64,000 nt of DNA, taken from the NCBI GenBank assembly GCA_003250975.1, contig QKIY01000028.1, positions 1-64,000 on the forward strand, in the 5' to 3' direction. The position numbers were made by a program, and so were the translations under genes. Shown piece after piece: positions 18,419 through 29,604 of the stretch (positions are counted from its first letter, which is position 1; every line of letters begins with the position of its first letter). This DNA is from Gammaproteobacteria bacterium. Its GTDB lineage: Bacteria > Pseudomonadota > Gammaproteobacteria > Eutrophobiales > Eutrophobiaceae. The notes beneath the pieces were generated by a model. That model did no database searches, was not told the DNA's origin, and saw nothing but the letters and a program-made list of their open reading frames with translations.

Positions 18419-19345
18419 TCAGGCTGATTCAGATTTATTTGCATGAAAATTGATCATTATGACGAAGATAATACCAGTCAATAATAGCAGGCTTGCTATC
18501 GCGGTGCCCTTATCAAAAAGTTCCGGCAAATACGGCTTTGCCGACATAAGCTGTCCCTTGCCATTTACCTCTATATAGCTCCGTTCCTGGAATGGCCATA
18601 CTACGGTCATGGATGCTGTCAATAAACCACATATAAAAAATATTGTCTTTTCATAGAAATTACTAAGCAACCACGCCAGCAAGCGGCTGAATAATGCAAG
18701 ACCGCAGAGAATGCCAAGGAAAAAAGGTAACAGAATTGAAAATTCTAAATGACCCAGGGCATGAAATATATAACTGTATTTTTTCAGTATGAGCAGGATG
18801 AAGGACCCTGAAATACCGGGCAGCATCATCGCCGTAATCGCGACTGCACCACTAAGGAAGACAAACCAGCTGGTTTCAGGTGTATTAATGGGAACCAGAT
18901 TGAATACATAGTAACCGCCAAGAATACCGGCAATCAGGAAGAGCGCTCCTGTCTTCAGGCCATGACGGACATCGTAAATTAATACACAGATAGATCCGAT
19001 AATGAGCCCGCAGAAAAGTGAATACACAGGAACTGGACTTGTTTCAATCAATCCCGGCAAGGAAATAATACGGGTAAAGAATATCAATGCCAGTACGATT
19101 CCCGTTACCAGAGGGATAACAAAGGGGAAATCTGGCCTGCCGAAAACTGTCCTCCGGTCCAATTTTATAATTGCTATGAGCCAGGCATAGTCAAATGACC
19201 TGATTGAATTGATTAGCCTGGTGTAAATTCCAAGTACCAGCGCCATGGTTCCACCACTTACGCCCGGCACAACATCTGCCGCCCCCATGCAAAAACCTTT
19301 TAATACAAGTATAAATTTATCTTTGACTATTTTACCGTACATCAA
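18419..19345 (-). CDS. DUF368 family membrane protein (PopT-like polyprenyl-phosphate translocase)
   Basis: A polytopic membrane protein of 308 residues with about eight to nine helices and the family hallmark GAADVVPGVSGGTMAL (about 21-36), repeated in part as MMLPGISGSFILL (about 173-185). DUF368 proteins (PopT) were shown to recycle undecaprenyl phosphate across the membrane for cell-wall synthesis. This member would return the lipid carrier to the cytoplasmic face. It is 92 bases after hemE on the same strand, and 65 bases before the antiporter gene; whether they form an operon is unclear. Confidence 0.88.
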   Translation of the reverse strand: MMYGKIVKDKFILVLKGFCMGAADVVPGVSGGTMALVLGIYTRLINSIRSFDYAWLIAIIKLDRRTVFGRPDFPFVIPLVTGIVLALIFFTRIISLPGLIETSPVPVYSLFCGLIIGSICVLIYDVRHGLKTGALFLIAGILGGYYVFNLVPINTPETSWFVFLSGAVAITAMMLPGISGSFILLILKKYSYIFHALGHLEFSILLPFFLGILCGLALFSRLLAWLLSNFYEKTIFFICGLLTASMTVVWPFQERSYIEVNGKGQLMSAKPYLPELFDKGTAIASLLLLTGIIFVIMINFHANKSESA

Positions 19346-19437
19346 CGATGTCCCCGCTCAGGGAAAGGTATATATAGTAACAAGGGATTGTTCCAGGGTG
19401 TTTATAAATCTTCTAACGGATTTATAGGTGTTACATG

Positions 19438-20511
19438 TTATCCCACTTTATGGTATGGCATGCTCTGCTCATGGACTGTATCAACCAGCACCTTGACGTG
19501 TTCGGGCCTAATATCTGGGTTAATGCCATGACCCAGATTGAATACGTGACCACAACCAGCACCAAAATCTTCCAGTACCTGTGCCACTTCAGCCTTGATA
19601 ACGTCAGGAGTAGCATACAGTACAGCAGGATCCAGGTTTCCCTGAATGGCAACCTTGTCACCCAGTTTCTTTCTGAGAGATGAGATATCCTGCATCCAGT
19701 CAAGCCCCACTGCATCACAGCCGGTTTCGGCAACCTCTTTGACCATTGCGCCTATTCCCTTGCTGAACAATATCACAGGAATCCTCACGCCGTTAAATTC
19801 CCTCTCTAGCTGCTCGAGTATAGCTTTCATATATTTCAGCGAAAATTCACGATAAGCACGGGGTGAAAGGATACCGCCCCAGGTATCGAACAACATGACA
19901 ACCTGTACACCTGCGCTGATCTGTGCATTCAGGTATAAAGCAACTGATGTTGCCAGTGTTTCGAGTAATTTATGCAGGGTGTTCGGCTCATCATAGAGGA
20001 GCCCCTTGATAATCGAATAGGTTTTGCTGGATTGCCCTTCCACCATATAGGTCGCCAGTGTCCAGGGACTTCCAGAGAAACCGATCAAGGGCACACGCCC
20101 ATCCAATTCCCTTCTGATTAGTCTTACTGCATCCATCACATAACGGAGGTCCGTTTCCGGATCCGGCACACCGAGTTTGTTGATCGCTGTGGACGTCCTT
20201 ACCGGATGAGAAAACCTAGGTCCCTGTTTTTCTATGACGGACAGCCCCAGGCCCATGGCATCAGGTATGGTAAGTATGTCGGAAAAGAGTATGGCGGCAT
20301 CCAGATCAAAGCGCATCAATGGTTGAAGGGTGACTTCGCATGCCAGTTCTGGTGTCTTGCAAAGTGCCATGAAGTCACCGGCCTTTTCTCGGATTCTGCG
20401 ATATTCCGGCAGGTAACGCCCGGCCTGGCGCATAATCCATACCGGAGTTGTATCTACAGGCTGTCTCAACAGAGCACGTATTATCCGATCATTCTTGAGA
20501 TCAATTGACAT
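19438..20511 (-). CDS. hemE: uroporphyrinogen decarboxylase HemE
   Basis: Cytosolic haem-pathway enzyme, 357 residues, which decarboxylates uroporphyrinogen III to coproporphyrinogen III. The N-terminal signature [16 protein letters not shown] (about 22-37) and the second signature [16 protein letters not shown] (about 144-159) are intact, and the length is standard. It lies 68 bases after gltD on the same strand; gltB-gltD-hemE order recurs in several gammaproteobacteria. Confidence 0.97.
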   Translation of the reverse strand: MSIDLKNDRIIRALLRQPVDTTPVWIMRQAGRYLPEYRRIREKAGDFMALCKTPELACEVTLQPLMRFDLDAAILFSDILTIPDAMGLGLSVIEKQGPRFSHPVRTSTAINKLGVPDPETDLRYVMDAVRLIRRELDGRVPLIGFSGSPWTLATYMVEGQSSKTYSIIKGLLYDEPNTLHKLLETLATSVALYLNAQISAGVQVVMLFDTWGGILSPRAYREFSLKYMKAILEQLEREFNGVRIPVILFSKGIGAMVKEVAETGCDAVGLDWMQDISSLRKKLGDKVAIQGNLDPAVLYATPDVIKAEVAQVLEDFGAGCGHVFNLGHGINPDIRPEHVKVLVDTVHEQSMPYHKVG

Positions 20512-20579
20512 TTGTTTCGCTCACCGATTGGTATCTTTTAGGACAGGTATTAGTCTTGCTTGGCGTACGCCCGGGATTC

Positions 20580-21998
<1,419 letters not shown>

Positions 21999-22057
21999 TT
22001 AAAATCAAATGAAAGTGGATGCCCCTTGATAATCGCGCGCTCTGATGAGCGCGGACT

Positions 22058-25000
22058 TTAAGCTGCAGCCAGCAAATTATCAAGTAGTGTGGACAATTCA
22101 GCAGCCTTGGGTTTAACCAACCAGAAATGGCCGGCATGCTCTTCATAGTCATCAAGTAGATGCTGGCCCCATTCACTGCCTGTTTCACGCACGTATTCTT
22201 CTATCAGATCCTGTAAATAATTTTTATAACCTTCCATGTACTCGGAAGAGATCCTGTGCGTATCGATCAATTCATGATTATATTTATCCGGGAAAGTATT
22301 GTTCTTGTCATAAACGAATGCCGTACCGCCTGTCATTCCTGCACCGAAATTAATGCCGGTTTCTCCGAGGACCACAACTACGCCCCCCGTCATGTATTCA
22401 CAACCATGATCCCCGACACCCTCAACCACAGCCATTGCGCCTGAGTTTCTAACGGCAAATCGCTCGCCGGCACATCCTGCGGCGTACAATTTCCCGCCGG
22501 TTGCACCGTAAAGACAAGTATTGCCCATTATCACGGTTTCATTACTTGCGAAACGGCTGTTCTTGGGCGGACAAATTATCAGCTTGCCGCCCGCCATGCC
22601 CTTGCCGACATAGTCATTGGCATCACCCTCAAGATACATCTCAAGGCCACCGGCATTCCATACGCCAAAGCTCTGTCCGGCCGTACCCTTGAAATAAATC
22701 CTTAGGGGCTTATCTGACATGTCGTAATTACCGTAACGGCGTGCGATCTCACCTGAAACCCGTGCCCCGATCGAACGGTTGTTGTTCTTGATAGTGTAGT
22801 GGAATTCGCCTCCGGCCTTATTTTCGATGGCAGTCAAAGCGTCAGATACCATCTGCTCAGCCAGTTCACCCTTGTCAAATGGGTGATTTTTCGGATGGAT
22901 GCAGTAATGGGGCTTATCTGCAGGTACACCGTGATCAGATAATATGGGTGTTAGGTCCAGCCCCTGCTGCTTTTTGCTTTGACCCGGTAGTATTTCCAGC
23001 AAGTCGGCCCTGCCAATCAAGTCCTCAAACCGCCTGATCCCCAGTTCCGCCATGAGCTCACGGACTTCCTCCGCGACAAAGCGGAAATAGTTGATCACCT
23101 TCTGCGGGCCATTTGGCTTGAAGTGTTTTGTATACAACACCTTGTCCTGTGTGGCCACCCCAGTCGCACAGTTATTCAGATGACAGATGCGCAAGTACTT
23201 ACAGCCTAATGCTACCATTGGAGCGGTCCCGAAGCCGAAACTCTCGGCGCCGAGGATGGCCGCCTTGACGACATCCAGACCGGTTTTCAGACCACCATCG
23301 GTTTGTACCCGTACCTTGTCACGCAGATTATTGGCCCGCAGGGTGTGGTGCGTCTCTGTCAGTCCAAGTTCCCATGGCGAGCCGGCATACTTAACGGATG
23401 TCAGAGGACTGGCGCCTGTACCACCGTCATAACCGGCTATCGTAATCAAATCTGCATACGCCTTTGCCACGCCGGCGGCGATAGTCCCTACACCGGCTTC
23501 GGCTACCAGTTTCACAGAGACCAGGGCTTGCGGATTGACCTGTTTGAGGTCAAATATCAGCTGGGCAAGGTCCTCAATGGAATAGATATCGTGATGCGGG
23601 GGCGGGGATATCAATGCCACACCGGGCTTGGAATGACGCAACCTGGCAATCATCTCATTGACCTTGTCACCCGGTAACTGGCCACCCTCGCCCGGCTTGG
23701 CGCCCTGGGCAATCTTGATCTGCAGTACTTCGGCATTGACCAGGTAATGCGGTGTAACACCAAAACGGCCGGATGCCACCTGCTTAATCTTGGATGTCTT
23801 GTTTGTGCCATAGCGAATCGGGTCTTCACCACCTTCCCCTGAATTGGAACGTCCACCGATGGCATTCATGGCCTGGGCAAGGGATTCGTGGGCCTGCGGT
23901 GATAGGGCACCGAGTGACATCCCGGCAGAATCGAAGCGCGGCAGGATATTTTCTACCGGCTCGACCTCATTAATATCAATACTGTTTCCACCCGGCTTCA
24001 GTTTAAACATGTCACGCAGGACCGTGACAGGACGGCCATTGACCAGGGAGGAATATTCCTTGTACTTGTCATAATCACCGGACTCAACGGCATCGTGCAA
24101 GGCGCGAATGACATCCGGGTTATAGGCATGGAACTCACCGCCATAGACGAATTTCAGCAAGCCGCCCTGACGTAGCGGTTTGCGCCTGTTCCAGGCCTCC
24201 CTGACAAGTTGCCGCTGGTCATCTTCCAGTTCAGCAAATCCGATCCCCTGGATCCGGCTTGTGGTGTCCCTGAAACAGAGGTTAACGACCTCATCATGGA
24301 GGCCGACAATCTCGAACAACTGGGCACCCCGATAACTGGCAATGGTGGAGATCCCCATCTTTGATGTGATCTTGTAGAGCCCTTTATTGATTCCCTTGCG
24401 GTAGGCCTTGGCAATCGCCGCACTTTCACCCGAAGGAATTTCCCGGCGTTCCAGCATGCTGTGCAGGGTTTCGTAGGCCAGATAGGGATAAATTGCAGTC
24501 GCCCCGTAACCAATCAGGACAGCAAACTGGTGCGGGTCTCTGGCCGTCGCCGTTTCAACCAAGATATTAGCGTCACAGCGCAGGCCCCTTTCGATCAAAC
24601 GGTGGTGAACCGCCCCGGTTGCCAGCAGTGCATGTATAGGTAGTTTGTCCGGGTATATCTGGCGGTCCGAAAGGACGAGAATAATATGGCCATCGCGTAC
24701 AGCTTCTTCCGCTTGGTCACAAACAGACCATATAGCCTTTTCCAGACCCGTTGCCGGATCATAATTCAAATCAATAATGACATGAGGGAAACCGTTGTCG
24801 GACTGCATGAGAATTTCCCGGTACTTGCTCTCCGACAGCACGGGGGACTTTACCGAAAGGCGCTTGGCGTGTTCCTCATCCTCAACAAACAGATTGCCTT
24901 CCTTGCCAAAATGCGTCGTCAGCGACATGACGATATGCTCTCGGATCGGATCAATCGGCGGATTGGTAACCTGGGCAAACTGTTGCCTGAAATTATCATA

Positions 25001-26533
25001 CAGATTCCGCACCTGTGTGGATAAGACCGGCAAAGGGGTGTCATCACCCATGGAACCGACAGCTTCTTGTCCCGACTGTGCGAGCGGCCGCAAGACCTGT
25101 TCACGCTCCTCGAATGTCACCTGGAATAGCTTCAGGTAACATTCCAGCGACTCTTCGTCCATCGGTTTCTCAATGAGTTTCTGGTTATCGAGGCTGGCTT
25201 CGATGTCCCGGGTATATTTCTGTATCCATTGCTTATATGGCAGGCGCCCCTTTACCCGCTTATCGATATCCACCGGCATTAATAACTCGCCCGTCTCGGT
25301 ATCAATGGCCATCATCTGGCCTGGTTTCAATCGGCCCTTTCTGACCACCTGCTCAGGCAAATAATCATATATACCAATCTCGGAACCCAAGGTAATGTGG
25401 CGGTCCTCGGTAATTACATAGCGGGCGGGCCTGAGGCCGTTGCGATCCATGATACAGGCGCCGTACCGGCCATCAGTGAGGACGACGCCAGCCGGGCCGT
25501 CCCAGGGCTCCATATTCATGCCGTTATATTCATAATAGGCCCTGAGCTCGGAGTCCATATTGTCGACGTTCTGCCATGCAGGAGGGATTAGCAATCGCAT
25601 GGCACGGAAGATATCCATCCCTCCTGCCAGCAGTGCCTCCAGCATATTGTCCAAGGAACAGGAATCCGAGCCCTCCATGGATACCAGGGGCCGGAGATCC
25701 TCCATATTCGGGATCCTGTCTGATGACAGCTTATAGCTGCGCGCGACCGACCAGTTGCGATTACCCTGGATCGTGTTTATTTCGCCATTATGCGCCAGAT
25801 AGCGAAAAGGCTGTGCCAGGCGCCACTGGGGCCAAGTATTGGTCGAGAAACGCTGATGGAAAACACATAGTGACGAACTAAGGCTTTCATCATTCAGGTC
25901 GGCATAAAATTGAGGCAGGCGATCCGGCATAACCAGCCCCTTGTAGGAAATCACATGGGTCGACAAGCTGGGGACGTAAAAGACCTGATCGTCTTTCTGG
26001 ATAATCTTTTGATTGCGTCGACGCGCTATATATAAATGTAGCTCAAAGTCTTCGGCGCTCATGCCGTCCGGTGCGTTAACAAAGATCTGCTCAACGCGAG
26101 GCAGGGTCTTTTTTGCCTCCTCGCCACAGGCTGTCTCATCAGTCGGCACGACCCGCCAGCCCAGAGGGGCAAGGCCTTCTTTTCCTAACTCTTTCTCCAG
26201 CGTCTTTCTAGCCTTTGCAGCCCTGGTGTCATCCTGATGGAGGAAGACCATACCGACTGCATAGCGGGTAGCCAGGCTGAAGCCCAGGGAATCTGCACAG
26301 TGCCTTAAAAAAGCATCCGGTTTCTTCATTAAAAGTCCGCAACCATCACCTGTTTTACCATCTGCGGCGATGGCGCCCCGGTGCGTCAGGCGACATAACG
26401 AATGGATGGCTGTTTGCACCAGCCAGTGACTGGGTTGATTGTCCATCTGCGCAATCAGGCCAAAACCACAGCTGCCCTTTTCAAATTCAGGCCGGTAAAG
26501 TCCGGAAAGGGTATTGGAATTTTTTTCAGCCAC
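22058..26533 (-). CDS. gltB: glutamate synthase large subunit GltB
   Basis: Alpha subunit of NADPH-GOGAT, about 1490 residues. It has an N-terminal class II glutamine amidotransferase whose nucleophile is the Cys in [11 protein letters not shown] (a short propeptide precedes it), a central domain, an FMN-binding synthase domain with 3Fe-4S cysteines in [15 protein letters not shown], and a C-terminal beta-helix with repeated Gly motifs. I choose GTG at 26533, which has an AGGT ribosome site; an in-frame GTG at 26611 would add 26 residues with no ribosome site. An inverted repeat GTGCAA-N3-TTGCAC (26597-26611) lies upstream and could be an operator. Confidence 0.95.
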   Translation of the reverse strand: MAEKNSNTLSGLYRPEFEKGSCGFGLIAQMDNQPSHWLVQTAIHSLCRLTHRGAIAADGKTGDGCGLLMKKPDAFLRHCADSLGFSLATRYAVGMVFLHQDDTRAAKARKTLEKELGKEGLAPLGWRVVPTDETACGEEAKKTLPRVEQIFVNAPDGMSAEDFELHLYIARRRNQKIIQKDDQVFYVPSLSTHVISYKGLVMPDRLPQFYADLNDESLSSSLCVFHQRFSTNTWPQWRLAQPFRYLAHNGEINTIQGNRNWSVARSYKLSSDRIPNMEDLRPLVSMEGSDSCSLDNMLEALLAGGMDIFRAMRLLIPPAWQNVDNMDSELRAYYEYNGMNMEPWDGPAGVVLTDGRYGACIMDRNGLRPARYVITEDRHITLGSEIGIYDYLPEQVVRKGRLKPGQMMAIDTETGELLMPVDIDKRVKGRLPYKQWIQKYTRDIEASLDNQKLIEKPMDEESLECYLKLFQVTFEEREQVLRPLAQSGQEAVGSMGDDTPLPVLSTQVRNLYDNFRQQFAQVTNPPIDPIREHIVMSLTTHFGKEGNLFVEDEEHAKRLSVKSPVLSESKYREILMQSDNGFPHVIIDLNYDPATGLEKAIWSVCDQAEEAVRDGHIILVLSDRQIYPDKLPIHALLATGAVHHRLIERGLRCDANILVETATARDPHQFAVLIGYGATAIYPYLAYETLHSMLERREIPSGESAAIAKAYRKGINKGLYKITSKMGISTIASYRGAQLFEIVGLHDEVVNLCFRDTTSRIQGIGFAELEDDQRQLVREAWNRRKPLRQGGLLKFVYGGEFHAYNPDVIRALHDAVESGDYDKYKEYSSLVNGRPVTVLRDMFKLKPGGNSIDINEVEPVENILPRFDSAGMSLGALSPQAHESLAQAMNAIGGRSNSGEGGEDPIRYGTNKTSKIKQVASGRFGVTPHYLVNAEVLQIKIAQGAKPGEGGQLPGDKVNEMIARLRHSKPGVALISPPPHHDIYSIEDLAQLIFDLKQVNPQALVSVKLVAEAGVGTIAAGVAKAYADLITIAGYDGGTGASPLTSVKYAGSPWELGLTETHHTLRANNLRDKVRVQTDGGLKTGLDVVKAAILGAESFGFGTAPMVALGCKYLRICHLNNCATGVATQDKVLYTKHFKPNGPQKVINYFRFVAEEVRELMAELGIRRFEDLIGRADLLEILPGQSKKQQGLDLTPILSDHGVPADKPHYCIHPKNHPFDKGELAEQMVSDALTAIENKAGGEFHYTIKNNNRSIGARVSGEIARRYGNYDMSDKPLRIYFKGTAGQSFGVWNAGGLEMYLEGDANDYVGKGMAGGKLIICPPKNSRFASNETVIMGNTCLYGATGGKLYAAGCAGERFAVRNSGAMAVVEGVGDHGCEYMTGGVVVVLGETGINFGAGMTGGTAFVYDKNNTFPDKYNHELIDTHRISSEYMEGYKNYLQDLIEEYVRETGSEWGQHLLDDYEEHAGHFWLVKPKAAELSTLLDNLLAAA

Positions 26534-26596
26534 GTACTTACCTAAATAATCAGCAAAAGGTTGGAAATTATAGTGCGTATGGCATGTTATGTCACG

Positions 26597-26611
26597 GTGC
26601 AACATTTGCAC
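26597..26611. promoter_or_regulatory. operator-like inverted repeat upstream of gltB
   Basis: Arms GTGCAA and TTGCAC are separated by three bases, about 65 bases before the chosen gltB start. Size and symmetry suit a dimeric regulator, but I cannot match it to a known consensus; it is not a clear NtrC or sigma-54 site. Confidence 0.3.
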
Positions 26612-26720
26612 ACATAAAGGGTAAAAACAGGGAATTTACAACTTTTAGGGGATGTTCGGCACAAATAACTACTTTTTATAGCTGAGGACGTCGGCTTTCC
26701 GCCCTTTAATAACAGGCCTG

Positions 26721-27857
26721 TTAGCTGTTCACCCGCTCGAATTCCGCGATCGCGAAACGATCCGTCATGCCTGCAATATAGTCAGCTATGATTCTGGGCA
26801 CCCCCTGATCCGATGCCTGCTTTTCAGCCTGCTGAATTCGCTCCTGTACCTCCTCAGGCAATACCCCTGGCCTTTCCATATAGGCACTGAAGAGCTCTCT
26901 GATCCGTTCCTTGGCTTCACGGGTCATTAGCTTTACGCGTTCGTGTTTGTAGAGATTATTTCGAAGAAACTGCTTTAGCTGGATGTGTTTTTCCTGGGTT
27001 CCCTCGCTTAATCTGATCATTACGGATTCAGACTGCCTGACTTCTTCAATACCAGAAGGGTTACGATTTTGAATCTCTGTCGCGCTGGTCTCTACAAGAT
27101 CGTTCACCAGCAGGTTGATCATCCGCCTGATTACCTCGTGGCAGACCCTGCGCCCGTTTAATTCCGGCCAGGTGGACTTGACCCTGTCCAGTTGTTCTCG
27201 AAACAAATCAGTTTCCTTCAGTTGTTCCATAGTTATCAGACCAGAACGCAGCCCATCATCGACATCATGATTGTTATAGGCAATCTCGTCAGCAATATTG
27301 GCCACTTGTGCTTCGAGACCCGGCTGTTGCCTGTCTAGAAAACGCTGTCCTATTTCGCCAAGCAACATCGCATTCGTGCGTGAGCAATGCTTGAGTATTC
27401 CCTCACGGGTTTCAAATGTCAGGTTGAGCCCGGGGAAGTCCGCGTAACGTTCCTCGAGCAAATCCACTACCCTCAGGGATTGCAAGTTATGTTCAAAGCC
27501 ACCATAAGGTTTCATACACTCATCCAGTATATCCTGCCCGGCATGACCGAATGGCGTATGCCCAAGATCATGTGCCAAGCAGATGGCTTCTGTTAGATCT
27601 TCATTGAGTTTTAATGCACGGGCTATCGTTCTTCCGATCTGGGCAACTTCAATAGAATGAGTCAGGCGGGTACGAAACATATCTCCTTCATGGTTTACAA
27701 AGACCTGTGTCTTGTATTCCAGTCTACGAAATGCTGCACAATGAATTATTCGGTCCCTGTCACGCTGATATTCACTACGATGGTCTGGGGCTCTCTCACT
27801 ATATTGCCGGCCCCTCGACCTTTCTTCTCTGGCAGCGTAGGGAGCCAGATCAGGCAT
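26721..27857 (-). CDS. dgt: deoxyguanosinetriphosphate triphosphohydrolase-like protein (dGTPase family)
   Basis: HD-domain phosphohydrolase of 378 residues that removes triphosphate from dNTPs, affecting nucleotide pools. Metal ligands are visible in RTRLTHSIEVAQIGR (about 61-75) and HDLGHTPFGHAG (about 94-105), with a later conserved ANIADEIAYNNHDVDDG. The length matches the shorter, type 2 dGTPase group rather than the 505-residue E. coli Dgt. The ATG overlaps the aroB stop by one base (TAATG). A 14-bp palindrome TAACAGGCCTGTTA (26710-26723) covers its stop codon. Confidence 0.93.
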   Translation of the reverse strand: MPDLAPYAAREERSRGRQYSERAPDHRSEYQRDRDRIIHCAAFRRLEYKTQVFVNHEGDMFRTRLTHSIEVAQIGRTIARALKLNEDLTEAICLAHDLGHTPFGHAGQDILDECMKPYGGFEHNLQSLRVVDLLEERYADFPGLNLTFETREGILKHCSRTNAMLLGEIGQRFLDRQQPGLEAQVANIADEIAYNNHDVDDGLRSGLITMEQLKETDLFREQLDRVKSTWPELNGRRVCHEVIRRMINLLVNDLVETSATEIQNRNPSGIEEVRQSESVMIRLSEGTQEKHIQLKQFLRNNLYKHERVKLMTREAKERIRELFSAYMERPGVLPEEVQERIQQAEKQASDQGVPRIIADYIAGMTDRFAIAEFERVNS

Positions 27858-28951
27858 TAATTGCTCCTTTTCTCCCTTGAATACTGTTGCAATGTCATAT
27901 CCAGTGCATTGTCATCAAAATCATTGGTAACAATAGCCTTGCCAATCTGTTTTAACAACACAAGATAGATCTGACCATTCCTTGCCTTTTTATCTACAGC
28001 CATTAACTGACGGACTTTCTCTGGTGAAAGGGCTTCAGGCAGGGTGACCGGCAACCCCGTTTGTAAGAGTATCGCTTCAATCCGGTTAACATCATTGATA
28101 CTTAACCAGCCTAGGCGTTCTGAAAGGTCCGCCGCCATCAGCATTCCTGCGGCGATTGCCTCACCATGTAACCAGTCCATATATTCAAGACCGGTCTCTA
28201 TAGCATGGCCAAAGGTATGTCCAAGATTAAGCAATGCACGGATTCCTGATTCCTTTTCATCCATGGCAACAATTTCAGCCTTGTTTCGGCAAGATATTTC
28301 AATTGCATAAACCAGAGATTCAAAATCTCTATCGAGTAGTTTTTCAATATTGGTTTCCAGCCAATCGAAAAAGGAACTGTCACGTATCAATCCATATTTT
28401 ATGACCTCTGCGAGGCCAGCCTTTAATTGCCTGTCATCTAACGTATCCAAAACATCCGTGTCTGTAATGACGGCAGACGGCTGATGAAATGCGCCGATCA
28501 TATTCTTTCCAAGCTTATGGTTCACCGCCGTCTTGCCCCCAACCGACGAATCCACCTGCGCAAGCAATGTTGTTGGTATCTGCAGGAAGGCCGTACCCCT
28601 CTGGTAACAGGCGGAAGCAAAACCTGCAATATCACCTATAACTCCTCCGCCCAGGGCTATAACGGTACAATTACGGCTAAAATGGTATCTGAGCATGGCC
28701 GTTATGATCTCGTTCATGCTGTCCAGTGTCTTGAACCTTTCACCGTCGGGCAGAATGGTCGTTTTAACTGTCAGGCCTGCAAGGTTGCTGACTACTCGCT
28801 CAAGATACAGCGGTGCGACAGTCTCATTTGTCACAATCATGACCTGCTGCGAATTAACGAATTTTTTTATCAATCCATGTTCGCGCAATAATCCACTACC
28901 AATCAGGATTGGATAGGATTTATCACCCAGTTCAACCTTGATCTCTTTCAT
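27857..28951 (-). CDS. aroB: 3-dehydroquinate synthase AroB
   Basis: Shikimate-pathway enzyme, 364 residues, that converts DAHP to 3-dehydroquinate using NAD and a divalent metal. NAD-binding loop with [10 protein letters not shown] (about 68-77), [19 protein letters not shown] (about 101-119) and the metal-binding [12 protein letters not shown] (about 242-253) are all present. It overlaps aroK by four bases and dgt by one, forming aroK-aroB-dgt. Confidence 0.97.
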   Translation of the reverse strand: MKEIKVELGDKSYPILIGSGLLREHGLIKKFVNSQQVMIVTNETVAPLYLERVVSNLAGLTVKTTILPDGERFKTLDSMNEIITAMLRYHFSRNCTVIALGGGVIGDIAGFASACYQRGTAFLQIPTTLLAQVDSSVGGKTAVNHKLGKNMIGAFHQPSAVITDTDVLDTLDDRQLKAGLAEVIKYGLIRDSSFFDWLETNIEKLLDRDFESLVYAIEISCRNKAEIVAMDEKESGIRALLNLGHTFGHAIETGLEYMDWLHGEAIAAGMLMAADLSERLGWLSINDVNRIEAILLQTGLPVTLPEALSPEKVRQLMAVDKKARNGQIYLVLLKQIGKAIVTNDFDDNALDMTLQQYSREKRSN

Positions 28952-29466
28952 CGGCTTACCTTGTTATCGCATATTTCACTGATGATTTGTTTTACAGTTT
29001 TATTCCCTGTATCAATGATCATATCCGCAACTTCTTCGTATAAGGGACCGCGTTCCCTTAATAATTCCTCAATCTTCTGTTTCCTGTTATCTGTAATGAG
29101 TAATGGCCTCCTGCTGTCCCTGGCGGTACGGCGAAGTATTTGTCTTATACTGGCCTTTAGGTAAACAACCCATCCTCTTTCGGAAATATTTATCCTGTTT
29201 TGCTCGTTCAATACTGCCCCACCCCCGGTGGCAAGGACAATATCAGAATATTTAGTTAATTCATCAATCATCTCCGCTTCCCTTTTACGGAAACCCGATT
29301 CACCTTCAATTTCAAAGATTAAGGCAACATCCGCCTGGGTACGTCTTTCAATTTCCTCATCGGAATCGAAAAACTCAAGCTTCAGTTTTTTTGCAAGCTT
29401 ACGGCCGATTGTAGTCTTGCCGGCACCCATAGGGCCTACAAGGAATATATTGTTGTAATTTTTCAA
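28948..29466 (-). CDS. aroK: shikimate kinase AroK
   Basis: Cytosolic kinase that phosphorylates shikimate; 172 residues with Walker [19 protein letters not shown], substrate Asp in [11 protein letters not shown], and the GGGAVL loop. I place the start at TTG 29466 ([11 protein letters not shown]). This matches the six-residue leader of E. coli AroK and gives the normal length. The longer frame begins upstream of a terminator and of a likely promoter (29504-29531), so its first 37 residues would not be transcribed with the gene. Overlaps aroB by four bases. Confidence 0.92.
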   Translation of the reverse strand: MKNYNNIFLVGPMGAGKTTIGRKLAKKLKLEFFDSDEEIERRTQADVALIFEIEGESGFRKREAEMIDELTKYSDIVLATGGGAVLNEQNRINISERGWVVYLKASIRQILRRTARDSRRPLLITDNRKQKIEELLRERGPLYEEVADMIIDTGNKTVKQIISEICDNKVSR

Positions 29467-29503
29467 TATTCGTTCCCAAAGGCTTGTATTACCTGGCCCG
29501 GCC

Positions 29504-29531
29504 ATAATACAAGAAAAAGGACGGTTGACAG
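29504..29531 (-). promoter_or_regulatory. candidate sigma-70 promoter for aroK-aroB-dgt
   Basis: On the minus strand CTGTCA (29531-29526) and TATTAT (29509-29504) are separated by 16 bases, just after the pilQ terminator. A start of transcription near 29497 would leave about 30 bases before the TTG start of aroK. Four and five of six bases match the consensus hexamers. Confidence 0.4.
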
Positions 29532-29534
29532 AAT

Positions 29535-29562
29535 AAAAAAGGCGCGGCCCAAAGACCGCGCC
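29535..29562 (-). terminator. Rho-independent terminator after pilQ
   Basis: Read on the minus strand, a GC-rich stem of GGCGCGG and CCGCGCC (with one inner mismatch) and a short loop is followed directly by six T residues. It lies about 40 bases after the pilQ stop and separates the pil operon from aroK-aroB-dgt. Confidence 0.8.
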
Positions 29563-29604
29563 CCGAAAAGGACCCACGATATAACAGTTATGTTATTCGA
29601 GAAG

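Noticed and set aside
22058-26533. Long frames on the plus strand opposite gltB, for example 23303-23677 and 24686-25024
   Set aside because: They mirror the codon pattern of gltB, have no ribosome sites and no recognisable domains.
26580-26620. Sigma-54 promoter or NtrC site for gltB
   Set aside because: The GTGCAA/TTGCAC repeat lacks the GG at -24 and the spacing required, and does not match the NtrC palindrome.
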